From Clonostachys chloroleuca (taxonomy: Eukaryota > Ascomycota > Sordariomycetes > Hypocreales > Bionectriaceae), in assembly GCA_037952775.1 (NCBI GenBank), contig JBANAY010000003.1, positions 28,582,001 to 28,646,000 on the forward strand: 64,000 bases of DNA, given 5' to 3'. Both the position numbers and the translations under genes were made by a program. This document shows positions 1 through 10,595 of the stretch, one piece after another (the first letter of the stretch is position 1; each line of letters begins with the position of its first letter). The notes beneath the pieces are model-generated. The model worked only from the letters and a program-made list of their open reading frames with translations. It made no database searches and had not been told where the DNA came from.

Positions 1-762
1 GTTGGTAGTGGCACCTATCATTTTGAAGTAACTCTTTCATCTTGATTGTTACCTCATGTTGGATGAATATGCATCATTCTAAACATTTCTAAACAAAGCT
101 TCGCTATGTGTTGTCCGCACTCTCGTTCCTGTTACGGCCAAGTGAGTCCCGATGTGTATTAATCAAGCATATATGAAGGTTTTTTGAAGCTACTACAGGC
201 TTCTCTGGTCATTGTAGCCGCTGCCGGGATAACCTGCCAACCCAACAAGGCTATGATTGACTATTAATCAATTCGATGAGTGTAGAGACTTGTTTGAGGC
301 TTAATTCATACCGGTCCATTAACAAGCATCTCCCAGACTATTACAGTACTTATAAGCAAACATGTCTTTCCTTTTGGCCCCTAGAGAGCTTATTTTCGCG
401 CTCGGTAACGATTAATTCGCCAGTCTGAATATGATACTATTCAAAGTCGCCCGAACGTTCTCGCTGAAATTATCAGTTAACTTTCTACGGAGTACCTAAC
501 AGAACTAGCGCGCGAAATGTGGTGGCGGATTTGTTGATTTGATGTAGCCTTGCACATACAGTTATGAACATCTTGTTGCAATTCCCCATGCGCATCGATT
601 CATCTAAAAAAAAATCATAATTTCGACAGGGTCAATATGAATCTATCTCCCGGAAGGTGTTTTTACACTCGTCGTGATGTTTTGATGAGATTACAGGGAA
701 AAGGTTCATGTAGGGTAAGCGTGAAGAAGGTCACTTGGCGGGGACAAAAAGGCAAAATTGGA
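1..762. other. Intergenic, no gene seen
   Basis: Non-coding stretch of moderate to low GC with no long open frame and no RNA gene that I can recognise. It forms the downstream flank of the minus-strand tRNA. Confidence 0.6.
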
Positions 763-857
763 TGGTCACTACCAGGATCGAACTGGCGACGTCCGCATTA
801 CTAGAATATCGGGTAGATATATTAGTACGGCACTCTAACCAACTGAGTTAAGCGACC
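763..857 (-). tRNA. tRNA-Ile (anticodon AAT) with a 21-nt intron
   Basis: Read on the minus strand the sequence folds as a complete cloverleaf. The acceptor stem is GGTCGCT / AGTGACC (one G-U pair) with discriminator A. The D-stem is ACTC / GAGT around loop AGTTGGTTA. The anticodon stem is CCGTA / TGCGG and the T-arm is GCCAG-TTCGATC-CTGGT. The anticodon loop starts CT-AAT-A, so the anticodon is AAT (Ile, read as IAU after editing). A 21-nt insertion at 799-819 lies one base 3' of the anticodon, the canonical nuclear tRNA intron position. CCA is not encoded, as expected for a eukaryote. The first T-stem pair is G-U. I am confident of the identity because stems, loops and intron position all agree. 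Confidence 0.92.
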
Positions 858-3021
858 ATGTGAGCAGGGGCTCTTTTTTGAAAACATAATCGGCGGTGAA
901 TTGGGTCTGGGACCTGATCTGTCGGTAGGTAGGTACATTCTCATATTCCGTGATTTAAATATTTATGAGATATTGGTGCTTTAGTACTTACAAAATTTTT
1001 AATTATAGAAAAATAATATTCAACTTACAGCAAATAATATTAAAACTAAATAAAACATAATATTATCGTGAAGTTCTGATTTTACCATGGTAGATGGTTC
1101 GATATCTATTTCTCTTTCGCCGAGTCTGCTGTGGAAGTATTTACAAGGTCAATAACAAAGGAAACCTGACGTGGCGCGTCAATCATTAAGCGGTTCCTTT
1201 GTCAAAAACTCAAGTATTCGAATTGGTACAGAAGAATTAGTCTTGCTATAAACTTGGGAATTACATGAATAATATTTCATCTTGATGAAAATATGAAAAC
1301 AAAGCTGTACTCTCACTATTCATAGCGTAATCTGCTCAGCATATGCCCAGTGTATCTCTGTGACCATGATCTCCTCACCAGCATACGTATTATTTTCTAC
1401 CCCTAGGATTCCCAGAAAGCAAATCTGAGACGACTTAGCTTTGGGCGAGGTGAGATTTGCTACGTCCCCTGTTAATACGGGCCTGACGGATAAGCAATTA
1501 GCCCCTGTCGAGAGCCTCGTAGGGGCAGCCCTGCTCCTGTTGTCGTGAGAGCAAGGAGCTGTCTGCATGATTTCTAGGCAAGCGTATAATTTATTCAACA
1601 TTCAACAGACCATATCTCACCCAGACAGACTGCAGATGCTAGACTGAGGTTGCACACGGCGTTTACACAGTGTACAGGCGAGGGACTATGTATAAGCATT
1701 CCCACTAAATTATTTCAAAGGGCCGCGCACTATGCGCACCGATAGTTTGGTTAGAATCACGAGTAGGAAACTATGAACCCAGGTCCTGAAAAAGACCAAT
1801 GCCTTCCATGAGACGGGTAGGGAATTTCTTTACGACCAACGAAAAGGAAAATTTACCCTGTCGGCTCAATGAAGATCTAACGTAGATTGAAGAGTTCGCA
1901 GGAAAGGTTATTAGGCCCTAGACAAGCTGCTTTAGCTTCTTAACGGACACCTCAAAGCAAGACGAATAAAACAACAACGACGCATATGCGATCTCGCTGG
2001 AGCTCCCTTGCTTGGCTTGTCCCTGCTCCTCAGCTTGCGTCTGCCGCTTTTACCATCGTGCTGTCTTGGGGCAGGGGCTTGGAGAGGCTAGGCAATGTTT
2101 CCGATTGTTTGTTTTTTATAGAATTAATTATAAGTGAATTATTTGCTTGTGCATTGGACTAAGTCAAGACAAGTAAGCATGGGATCTACCATCTGTAGGG
2201 CTGACAGTCTAGATTCCGCATTTAGTAGAGGGGGCGTTGTCTTGGATGACGCGTTGGGGTCTAGATTCTCTCAGATGCCGGTTAACCGACGGTACGCCTC
2301 GACCAGCCGCCAGAGCGTAAACAAACGATTAAGGAGGCCTCATGGTTTCGGGGACTAGGGGGGACGGGCTACATCCACATATTATGCATCTTTTTGTGCT
2401 TCTTTAGGGATAGGAGCGAGATCCGTGCCATGTCGCTGCAATTTGAAGCTTTTGAACGTCTCTGGTTCTATCCCAGTCGCCCCTCTAGGTAGACAGAACG
2501 GCGACTTAGACATGCCACGCGTTAGTGCCGGCTTCCGCATTGCAGTGAAATCACACAACATCAAAGGGGGTGCAGCGCTTACTATTGCTCTCCTTGCATG
2601 CAAGGTAAGCAAGCCACAACAGCTGTGTCTACCCATGGATTTGCCTAAGCATGGACGGATCTGGGGATCTCCAGTAATAAGATCAACACGGCCAGTAGGG
2701 ACTAGGCCAATTGATTGCTGAGCTGCGCCCTGCTGGGCTCCGTGCATAATTTGTCACTGCATTACTGGATCATGTCGGCAGAAGATTGCCGGACTGATTC
2801 AGCTGCATCATTAGGCTGACTTCAGCCAACATGGCGTCGACCCGTGGCGTTCATGGGGTCCTGCGGCAGATGAGAAATCATTCCAGCCAAGGATTTAACC
2901 CATTCTCCTCCTCTCGTTGCGGTGACTTATCTTTGCAGTTGGAGCTGGATGTTTTTTTCGTGGCTTCTCCAAGACGGAGCTTCAAAACCGGTCTCGAGAT
3001 CAGCGACACTACTTTGCCATC
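858..3021. other. Long intergenic region, no supported gene
   Basis: About 2.2 kb lacking a convincing gene. An AT-rich patch lies near 950-1080. Several short open frames at 1320-1601 and 2134-2760 overlap one another on both strands, have atypical composition and show no family motif, so I do not call them. The part just before 3022 is the probable promoter of the LtrA-family gene. Confidence 0.55.
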
Positions 3022-5774
3022 ATGACTGGCTCGAGCCATGACCCAGCGACACCCTCGGGTAACGACCTCAGATCCGCGCGTGGTACATTTCGACTGGCTA
3101 GCTCGAGGCTCGATTTTGCTCAGAATCCGGTACAACAGCCTGGTGAAGGGCACGGAGGCCACGGACATGGAGTAGAAGACGGCCATCAAGCCCCTAGCAG
3201 ACCTGAGCGCGATGACGATGGAAACTCTCTAATACAATTCACCAAAGTAGGTGTCATTGTCACTCTACGTGTATTATTCAGCCAGACATAGTGTTGGGAG
3301 TGCTAACATTTGAATAGAGAGAGTCTGCGTCAACATCTGAGGTGAGTTCATTCTTTGCTGAGACCATCACACGCGTGTCCATCCGCTGACCAAGCAATGC
3401 TCCTCATGCTAGTTGTTCTATGATCTTTGGTTTGTTGCCAATCTTACGGTGTTTGCAACCGTTCACCCGATCACTGAAAAGGAAACTCTGATATCCTTTG
3501 TTGGCTATTTCCTGTAAGAGTCTACCCCTTCGTCAGATTACCTACCCCATGGCCGGAGGGGCTATTATAAAATTCAGGATGCAGAGTGCTAACCCGTTTG
3601 TCTTAGACTTTTGTGGAACACATGGTTCATCACGACCGTCCACGATGCTCGATTTATCCAGGATGGCATTCTTCCTCGCCTTGCTCGTGCCTGCCATCTC
3701 GCTGTCATGATTGGGTTTGCGATTGTTGGGTCGGCCTTCGACAAAGATGACTTGATCAGACCAATCATCAAGGCCGGGTGTGAGTCTGCTGCCGCGCATT
3801 TCGCTCCAGAAAGAAAATGCTGACTGGGAATAGCCCTCTTCTTGACGCTATCGCGGCTTGTCTTGACTGCTCAATATTCTCTTGTTCTCTACCACGCTCG
3901 CCACAACAAGAGAGGTCGAAAGGTGCTGCTTGTGTCGGTTATCCTCCATTTGCTGCCAGCGATTGCGTACCTGGTTGCTGGTGTTATTTCCAACAACAAG
4001 CAAGACCAGCACCTGATTATTATTTGGTATACCGTGGGGCTGCTGGAGTTGCTTTCCATCATTGCTCATGCTACCCTCTCCAAAACGCTCAGCTTTGAGG
4101 GAACCCATTTCAATGAACGTCTGAACCTTCTAACATTGATCGTTCTGGGAGAAGGCAGGTTTTATCACCCAGGTCTTGACACGAATTCTCAAACAACCTC
4201 TAACTTGACACAGGCGTTATTCTTCTGACAAAGAATGTTTCAAAGATCGTCAAATATACCTATCTTAAAGGCCTAGCCGACTATTGGTGTAAGTGAATTT
4301 ATGCGACGTCGAAACGAAGCAAGGTCTACCTGAATGAAAATAAAACTGACCATTCTCCAGCTCCGGCGCTCATCGGTACATTGTTCTCCGTTGGAGCTCT
4401 CCTCTTCATCACCTTCCAGCTTTATTTTGACTGGATGCATCACCACAATCACATGGCCCCATGGCGCCATGCCATCTGGACCTTCCTCCATCTGCCCTTC
4501 CACGCCGTCCTGGTTCTACTGGCTGAAGGGAGTAGCCAGTGGGCAGTATGGTGGCGAGCAATTGAGGCATATCGCGAGGCTGAGTATAAACTCCAGAAGA
4601 GCGTCACAAACAGCTTGAGCAACACCACAGCTTCGTCGATATCATCTGCTGTAGCGGATAGTCTGAAGTCAACATCATATTATCTCATGAAAAAATATGG
4701 TACTGATATGGAAGACGGGAGCAAGAACACAAACGAGCTCGACGCCATCTTTGAGGATATCAGCAACCTCCCCAAGACCCTCTGGACTCAGGATATTGAG
4801 GACTCGACTGATGCTGATGTCCAGAGCTGGATTGATGACTACCTCGGAATATCAAGAGCCGTCATCAATTCAATCAGCGGGGCATTTGGTCTGAGCGTGG
4901 AGGCCAGCAGCAAGAAGTCCGGGGCTTCGGCAAGTTGGGAAGACGCGGAACTGGCTGCAATTGAGGCTACAAATCGCCGTATCGGCACTATCGTGAGTCA
5001 AACTCTCAAATCGATCTTCTAAATCCATGATCTAACCGGTTTCCACAGTTCACTTATCTATTCATCAGCGCCGGCATCGTCCTCATGCTTCTGATGATTA
5101 TGAATATCCTCTCGAAGACCAAGGGATGGACTCGATTCAACATGATCCGCACTGGACTTGTCTTCGCGATTGGTGCCGCTATCAGTATCCTATCTGCCAT
5201 TCAGACAAATGCCAAACTTATGTCTCGCTTTATCAACTCCCCATGGCAGCTACCAACAATCGCCATTGCCTACTTCTGCGTTCTAATCTTGACTCACCTG
5301 CCACACCCATCGCAAATCTCTCTACAGCCTCGGCAGGAGAACGAAAAGGATGAGCTGAGTTTTGCCAAAGATCCTTCCCATTCTGGAGGAGTTGAAGCCG
5401 GTCATCCCCACAGCTATGCGCCCCAGTTTCATCAAGAGCAAGCAGGCGACCAAAGTAGCAGTTCTGGTGGAACTCCACACCATGGCCAGGTTGACATGAG
5501 TAGCTACGACGGAGGTCACTACCAGGCTGCTAGCGCCGTCCCTCAGCCTCAATACCATCACCCCAGTCAACCATATCAGACTGGATATCAACAACCCGAA
5601 ACTCGCGCGGGATGGCCTACGAGGGGTATGACAATAAGACAGGGGATAGCTTCAATGCAGCAGGCGGCCAGGAATATTCATATCGAACGGACACCCAACG
5701 ACCCCACGTGGAGAGGACATAACGCCTACCCGGCGGATCAAAGCGGGCCATATGGCCTCTACAGAGCGGGATAG
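3022..5774 (+). CDS. LtrA-family multi-pass membrane protein (low temperature requirement A)
   Basis: Eight exons: 3022-3246, 3318-3341, 3413-3513, 3607-3779, 3834-4154, 4214-4288, 4361-4992 and 5049-5774, giving 758 residues in a single frame. Exon 2 encodes only eight residues. The intron at 4155-4213 starts GC rather than GT (GCAGGT) and is the only choice that restores the family motif LGEGVILLTK. Family hallmarks are ELFYDLWFVANLTVFA at about residue 83, LLWNTWFITTVHDARF, ARACHLAVMIGFAIVG, and the histidine-rich FDWMHHHNHMAPWRH. At least eight hydrophobic segments are visible. The N-terminal 75 residues are polar (GHGGHGHG), and the C-terminal 130 residues are a Gln/His/Pro-rich cytosolic-type tail. 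LtrA proteins occur in bacteria and fungi; their biochemical activity is not established. The start is the first ATG in frame with the polar leader. Confidence 0.87.
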
Positions 5775-5964
5775 ATCAAGCGGATCTGATCTTCACTTCA
5801 TGACTACACCTTCTGCAGTACAGCCGGCATTATGGCACGCTGCTAAGCCCTCTTAAATCAAGAAGCCATAGTATAATTGTATCTTATGAGTCAACTGTTG
5901 AACCTTTTAGTATTCCTAATCTTAAAAGCTTTCAGAATTGTTCTTCTACTAAATATAATTAATA

Positions 5965-6897
5965 CTATCTATTAGACAAAAAAGCTTGAAAAGTCGCTGC
6001 GTCTATACTTCCATTTACTTGAAAGCTAGTACCACTTGCCTCATTACTCCTATACTCAACCTGAGATCTTCCATCGCCCTGTACAATGCCGCCTACATCT
6101 CCATTGATAGCCCGTGCCTGGTCAAAGGTTCTATTCCCCTCGTAAATACGGTTACTGGACGCTGCCTCGCCGTTGTAACGCTTGTTTATCTCCTCCTTCA
6201 GCCGTCTTATTGAATTATCCCGGCCCTCTCCATAGATAAGAGGCATCGAAACGCCAAAGATACCAAGGAGGGAATATGCCCAGTCTTCCTGCTCGGTTGT
6301 GTTCCTCCCGTTCGCCCATTCCATCCTCTCCTTCACGCCAAGGGCGGAAAGTTGGTAGCCTCGAAGTGCCCGAACAGAGATACGAGTGACGCGATGGATC
6401 TCACGCTCTAGGGAGGCCTTTGTCCCCAAATATATTCCTTCCTTGGTATAAAACTCGACTATTTCGGGCGCAAGTAGCTCTTGGAGGGTCCATCCACGGG
6501 TGAACCACCGGCTCGCCATAAAAGCTTCCTCCCAAACCGTGCCATTGGATTTAGCAAGGGCGCGTGTCGGAACATCTGAAAGATAGACGTAGCATCGGGC
6601 TGCCTGGCGATACCAAGCAAACATTGAATTGATAGCCCTGGTGAGCTCAGTGTTGTTTGTTTTATCTATACAGCACGAGTCGACCCAGAAGAATTGGAGG
6701 CCGTCGCGTCGGGCTTGCTGCCCACAGAAACGGATCTTCTCATATCCCGCCTTGTGTGTCCCAGTGTTGTTCGTTACGTCCTGGAAGGTGACCTCTTCCT
6801 GGCCCCAAATGTGAGATAATATCGCATAGGGGGGCGGGGAATCTCTAAAATCTCGCTGCCTTATCTGGCCTATATCATTATAGTAAAGTAGACGCAT
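5965..6897 (-). CDS. HET-domain protein with a C-terminal prion-like motif region
   Basis: Intronless, 310 residues. Residues 1-235 form a heterokaryon-incompatibility (HET) domain. Visible blocks are YAILSHIWG near the N-terminus, then FFWVDSCCIDKTN, INSMFAWYRQAARCYVYLSDV, RWFTRGWTLQELLAP and EDWAYSLLGIFGVSMPLIYGEG split across the end of the domain. HET domains trigger cell death in fungal non-self recognition. The last 70 residues (about 243-310) are unlike a globular domain: rich in Gly, Asn, Ser and Gln, with two short related blocks, NRTFDQARAINGDV at 255-268 and GTSFQVNGSI at 289-298. A similar block sits at the N-terminus of the divergently transcribed ankyrin gene next door. The protein is short for the family and has no NACHT or NB-ARC domain of its own, so it would act as an effector controlled by a partner. 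HET identity is firm; the effector role is inference. Confidence 0.88.
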   Translation of the reverse strand: MRLLYYNDIGQIRQRDFRDSPPPYAILSHIWGQEEVTFQDVTNNTGTHKAGYEKIRFCGQQARRDGLQFFWVDSCCIDKTNNTELTRAINSMFAWYRQAARCYVYLSDVPTRALAKSNGTVWEEAFMASRWFTRGWTLQELLAPEIVEFYTKEGIYLGTKASLEREIHRVTRISVRALRGYQLSALGVKERMEWANGRNTTEQEDWAYSLLGIFGVSMPLIYGEGRDNSIRRLKEEINKRYNGEAASSNRIYEGNRTFDQARAINGDVGGIVQGDGRSQVEYRSNEASGTSFQVNGSIDAATFQAFLSNR

Positions 6898-7391
6898 CGC
6901 TTGATCTTAACGGGTCAATGGGGAATGATGCAAATGATGAGAAGATTTTGCAGAAAGCGCTGAAATGGGAGTTTCCCAAATCTTAAAGATAGTTTAGATC
7001 GTGAGGAACCAGTGTTGAAAAAGGTGGTGAATTGTTCCCGCTTATCTATATGAAAAATCTTGGCCGTCGTGGTTCGCAACCAATACTCCCCACACCATCA
7101 GCGGGGCTGAAGTTGCCTTGCGAATAGTTCTATGGGAAGGCATATCAATTAAGATTAGTATTACTTCATCTAGATTTAGCTGCATGCTACAGGGGCCAGG
7201 TCTGACTCACCTGCTCAGCCGCATTCATGGCTTTCTTTTGTTCGTATAGTTTGCAAGGCCCCTCTCAAAAGCCTGCTTCTATCAATTGTACAAACAGCCG
7301 CCTGCCTTCACTAGATGGTCAAAGGAGGAGACTTCAGCCATGAAACGTACATTTTTTATCGCTAGAACTCGGACAGCCCTTCTTTAACACG
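6898..7391. promoter_or_regulatory. Shared divergent promoter between HET and ankyrin genes
   Basis: A 494-bp gap separates the two start codons, which point away from each other. No open frame of note lies inside. The head-to-head arrangement would allow co-expression from one intergenic region; I see no specific operator that I can defend. Confidence 0.45.
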
Positions 7392-8569
7392 ATGACACAT
7401 TATAACCAACACCATCACGGCCAGCCTCATCACGGCCAACCGCATCACGGCCAACAACATGGCCAACAACATCACGGCCAACAACATCACGGCCAACAAC
7501 ATCAAGCATGGAGCCACAATAATGCGCATGGCAGAGCATTCCAGCACAATGGAGCCGTGAACGGAAATGTCCACCACGAACACGGAGATCGTAACGAACA
7601 CAATGGTAATATCAATAACGATTACGGTCAAGGCAATGGCAGTAAGTAAATCTCGCTCAGCAATTATAGTAACTTTGAAACCTGACGACAAATACAGATG
7701 GGCCGTATTTCAACAACGTGTCACCTACAGCGCGTAATCAAGAGCTTGTGCGGGCTGTCGCGAACGGTGATGCACAAGAAGTAAAGATTCTTTGTGACTG
7801 TGGTGCCAACCCCAATTTATCACTCCCCGGGCGGCCTCCGCTGCTTCTCTTGGCAGTGGAAAGGGGCCATTCATCGACAGCCATGGAATTAATGGATTGG
7901 GGTGCCAGATCTCATCTTAGTGATAACGGGCTGGGCCAGACAATACTCCACCTCGCAGTGGAGAGGTGTAATGAAAAGGTTGTTCGTCACTTGCTCGAAC
8001 ATAACGACCACAAACCTAATATTGTCAACGCCAAGGGGCAAACTCCACTGCATATTGCGGCTGCCGGCAACCGCACAGCCTCAGCCAAGGCACTTTTGGA
8101 AAATAATGCAAACGTCAACCCGTCAAAATTTCCCGTCAGCCCTCTCTGCATCGCAATTGAGAAAGGGAACTTTGATACAATTTCGCTGCTTCTTAAAAAA
8201 GGAGCCAATGTCCATGCTCAATATCCGGATGGCACTTCTCCGATATTTAAAGCGGCCATCAACAGACCCCGAGCAATCGAATTGTTAATCCAACATGGGG
8301 CGAACGTTAATGCTTTGACTCGGTCTGGGTTCACGCCCTTGGCTTGGGCAATACAGCACGGGGAAGGCCGTAACGCCGAATCCGTTCAGCTATTACTTGA
8401 AAAGGGGGCGGCCATGCCTCAAGGCCGACAGACGGCGCTAGACCTCGCTAGACGTCACGGTTTTCAGAGAATTGAATCCGTTGTCCAAAGGTACGAGCAA
8501 CGACAGGCCCCAGCCCCAAGGCCGCCCCAACATGACGTTGCCAGGATCAACAGGAGGCCTTTATACTAG
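7392..8569 (+). CDS. Ankyrin-repeat protein with a His/Gly/Gln repeat leader and a prion-like motif
   Basis: Two exons, 7392-7641 and 7698-8569 (donor GTAAGT, acceptor TACAG), giving 373 residues. Residues 7-38 are a tandem HHGQQ/HHGQP repeat. Residues 39-90 are Asn/Gly/His-rich and contain GRAFQHNGAVNGNV at 47-60, followed by GDRNEHNGNINND. Residues from about 95 hold roughly eight ankyrin repeats, for example TPLHIAAAGN, SPLCIAIEKGN and TPLAWAIQHGEG, each followed by an LLLxxGANVN-type turn. The C-terminal 30 residues are basic and Pro-rich. There is no nucleotide-binding domain, signal peptide or membrane segment. The short motif at 47-60 matches the C-terminal tail of the adjacent HET protein, which suggests a sensor protein that couples to it by motif templating. 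Ankyrin identity is certain; the coupling is inference. Confidence 0.87.
7413..7504 (+). repeat. Tandem coding repeat, 15- and 12-bp units
   Basis: Six to seven direct units of the form CATCACGGCCAACAA, with one 12-bp variant lacking a codon, encode the HHGQQ / HHGQP leader of the ankyrin protein. Unit changes keep the reading frame, so copy number may vary between strains. Confidence 0.85.
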
Positions 8570-10595
8570 GAGATTTCAAGTAGCAGATCTACGATTAGGG
8601 ATAAACGTACTAATTAATGACCTCATAGCTGAACTCAGTAATCGCTTGGTTGTGCATGATGAATATCCGTTATCTGTCGAGGGCCATATGATCACCAGGG
8701 AGCGCTTTACCTGAATCGGACCATTGTATAGTATAACAGGCTTACTAGTAGCTATCGAGATAGCAGTACTATCCTTCTTAATACAAATAAGCTCAGCAGG
8801 GTAATTATTCTTAGAAATACCTCTAATAAGATAGATCGTTATTATAAATAAAGTATCTACTGCTTAGTATTATATAGTATACTCTACTTTTTCTACTAAT
8901 AAGAAGTAGATTATTCCAGATTATCAGTAAGTTATTCTAATCTATTTTAAATCTCTATTTAATATAAGTTATCTAATTATTATATATTTAGACTAAAAGT
9001 ATAATATTTTAACTTTATCTTATAATATTAAAGATTTAAATATAGATTACTAATTATATTCTTAAAAATATATATATTAGATTATATATTATCTGATCTT
9101 AGAATATACTCTTCTTCCTCAATTAAGTCAATTCACCTCAATTCTCACTGTCGCTCGAATCCTCGTTAAACACTCTCGAGATCGTCTATCGAACCTGTTC
9201 GCTGAAACCGTCTATCAAGTCTGATTCCAAGGTTATTCAATGCTGCAAAAAGACCTGGGTGGTCATCAGGAGTTGCTTCGACAGCTTTTTAGGTCACTTC
9301 TATCGCTTTCTCGAGTAATAATATCTTGCGCAGATGAAGATAATTGCTGAAGATACCTCGGCATATCCACTGAAGAGTAAGACCTCCGATCTTTTCGATG
9401 ATATTAGCCCATGGCTGGCTTGCTTATCTCACCACAGATTACCAACACTCTTCTCGTACGATAGGTTGGGCGAATTCACTCCTGAAAAAGTCGCGTACTA
9501 CATGGAACCAAAAACTATATCTCATCTCTGGTCATCATGCATATGAGTACCCTCGACTTTCTTATGAGCCGCGACGACGTCAAGGATAGAGCCAACGTAC
9601 GACTACATGATGGCCTCTATCGAGGCTACGACTGCCGCAAAGGGATGGCCCTGTCGTGGGTCGAAACTATTTGCAGAAATCTTTTAGCCGAGTACAAACC
9701 CTATGCTGAGTGGCCAATCAACTTTTCCAGAGGCCTCACTTTGTGTAGAAGAGGTTTGGCATTCCTCGTACATCGTGGGTATGCCAACTCATCGTGAAAG
9801 AGAGTGTGGTGGAGATAAATTTGATAATATTACACCGAGAGTTACTCTGCTAATTATGACGAGGCGGCGCTTTGTGACATTGACCTTGGCAAAAGCCATA
9901 CCGATGATCCTACAGCCTAGCCGGACATGTCGTCTAGTACAGCCACCCGGTGATTGGATATTATGACATCCAAGATCGTGTCATGAAGACAGATACGATT
10001 AGTTGATCATTCTCCCTGACCCGCCATTTCATCTCCGTTGCCTGCTTGGCTTTGAGTCCCGTGTTCTACTTGCTCTAAGTTTTAGCGTTGTCACATTAGG
10101 CCATCTTGGAGCTAGAGTGTGGGGTTACTGAAGCTGGGGAAATTGACACCGTGCTGATCGCCTCTTTCTAATCCGATATAAGCATGGCGCTCCGAAATTC
10201 ACTCGTCAAGTGCAGTTTCCTTGGGTCTTCGGCAAGTGAGAATTAATATCCGATTGGCGACGCACGAGGAGTTCCCCCGGATACTTGGGCTTCCGGTTTT
10301 CAGATCCCTACTTTGTCACGTCGCGCTGGGTAATTGAAGTCAGGCTGCGTTGATGTGCTCTGTCATCTCCGCACCCCTTTCTTGTCGAAAGTGCGGGGTA
10401 CCATGGTATCAGCACGAGCGTCCATTCACGTGTTCGATGTTACGATGCGGCTTCCCCTGATGCCCCTGCATACATAAACGTACCTCCCACGCTGACTTGT
10501 GCCTCCAGTGCCTGTCCCCATTTACTGGCTCGAATGTCACCGATCGTTATATATGCCATCAAACTTGACAGAAACCGGCACACGACAAACTCGCC
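8570..10595. other. Gene-poor region with an AT-rich island at about 8740-9120
   Basis: The first part after the ankyrin stop has no supported gene. From about 8740 to 9120 the sequence becomes extremely AT- and TpA-rich with many TATTA/TAATA words, unlike flanking DNA; this looks like a relic of a mutated transposable element or a RIP-type tract, but no transposon feature survives. Open frames at 9334-9966 overlap in different frames and show no family motif. The 10.0-10.6 kb part is of normal composition and should hold the GMC gene promoter. Confidence 0.5.
10548..10554 (+). promoter_or_regulatory. TATA-like element of the GMC oxidoreductase gene
   Basis: TATATAT lies about 42 bp before the start codon at 10596. 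Placement that close implies a very short leader, so it is only a candidate core promoter element. Confidence 0.35.

Noticed and set aside
1320..1601. 93-codon minus-strand open frame
   Set aside because: Isolated, no motif, no splice or promoter context, in a gene-poor region.
2134..2747. Open frames on both strands between 2.1 and 2.7 kb
   Set aside because: They overlap each other, lack any family motif and have no promoter or splice context.
2831..3025. Alternative 5' exon for the LtrA-family gene
   Set aside because: Different frame, ends in a stop that overlaps the accepted ATG, and no donor site would join it.
7413..7504. Regular repeats considered as a CRISPR-like array
   Set aside because: Units are directly abutting, in frame and coding in a eukaryotic gene; there are no spacers.
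9334..9966. Three overlapping open frames that might form a gene
   Set aside because: Each is under 90 codons, in different frames, with no recognisable motif or convincing splice joints; could be an old relic but cannot be supported.
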